From Straminergon stramineum (lineage: Eukaryota > Streptophyta > Bryopsida > Hypnales > Calliergonaceae): 64,000 nucleotides of DNA. Positions 63,917-64,000 of this stretch are shown piece by piece (the first letter of the stretch is position 1; every line of letters begins with the position of its first letter). The notes beneath the pieces are model-generated. The model ran no database searches, had not been told where the DNA came from, and worked only from the letters and a program-made list of their open reading frames with translations. Location: contig OY987264.1 in NCBI GenBank assembly GCA_963920665.1, positions 35,382,906 to 35,446,905 on the forward strand, written 5' to 3'. Both the position numbers and the translations under genes were made by a program.

Positions 63917-64000
63917 CAAAGGGTCAATTCTCAAAGAAATGTCAATTATATTGCTTCCAATGTGGTAAGCATGTTAAACATGTTGTTTGGCTATGGGATC
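63917..64000 (+). pseudogene. Possible gag zinc-knuckle remnant at the window edge
   Basis: One frame reads KGQFSKKCQLYCFQCGKHVKHVVW. CFQCGK with a following His resembles the CCHC knuckle of Ty1/copia gag, but the His spacing is one residue off and the last Cys is Trp. The window ends before more can be read. Confidence 0.3.

Noticed and set aside
1..64000. tRNA, rRNA, CRISPR or organelle-derived segments
   Set aside because: No tRNA B-box with a matching A-box and acceptor stem, no rRNA core sequence and no regularly spaced short repeats were seen by eye.

Overview
This is eukaryotic, AT-rich nuclear DNA from a land plant. The evidence is spliceosomal genes with GT-AG introns, a CYP704-type P450, a plant PADRE/DUF4228 protein and plant-style MITEs. 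The AT-richness and the abundance of small TTAA-flanked elements suggest, but do not prove, a non-seed plant such as a lycophyte, fern or bryophyte. I did not try to name the species.

Four protein-coding genes can be supported and were rebuilt exon by exon. (1) Minus strand, 22582 to 6057: an 18-exon P4-type ATPase (phospholipid flippase) of about 1894 residues. Its catalytic core is complete, and it carries an unusual low-complexity C-terminal tail of about 770 residues. (2) Plus strand, 35031 to 40010: a 7-exon cytochrome P450 of 546 residues, CYP704-like. (3) Plus strand, 45775 to 50021: a 13-exon PP2C protein phosphatase of 355 residues with a transit-peptide-like N-terminus. (4) Minus strand, 62806 to 62234: a single-exon PADRE (DUF4228) protein of 190 residues. 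The P450, PP2C and PADRE genes sit in islands of more balanced base composition. The flippase exons are nearly as AT-rich as the DNA around them. Nothing suggests the four genes act together; they are ordinary plant neighbours separated by repeats.

Most of the rest is repeat DNA. The main theme is a family of non-autonomous inverted-repeat elements of about 0.2 to 1.4 kb. They start TTAA-CCCCTAAAGGACC and end with its reverse complement, so each is bracketed by TTAA with no other target duplication. That is the signature of piggyBac-type transposition. At least one copy is inserted at a TTAA inside an older relative, and another pair is nested at 52-53.6 kb. Also present are two CACTA-type MITEs with 3-bp target duplications inside flippase introns, two Stowaway-like elements, a MITE in a P450 intron, a 0.7 kb foldback element with a partial second copy, and an 81-bp in-frame tandem duplication. 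The interval 24-34 kb holds decayed, coding-like sequence that I could not assign. No transposase, tRNA, rRNA or CRISPR array was recognised.
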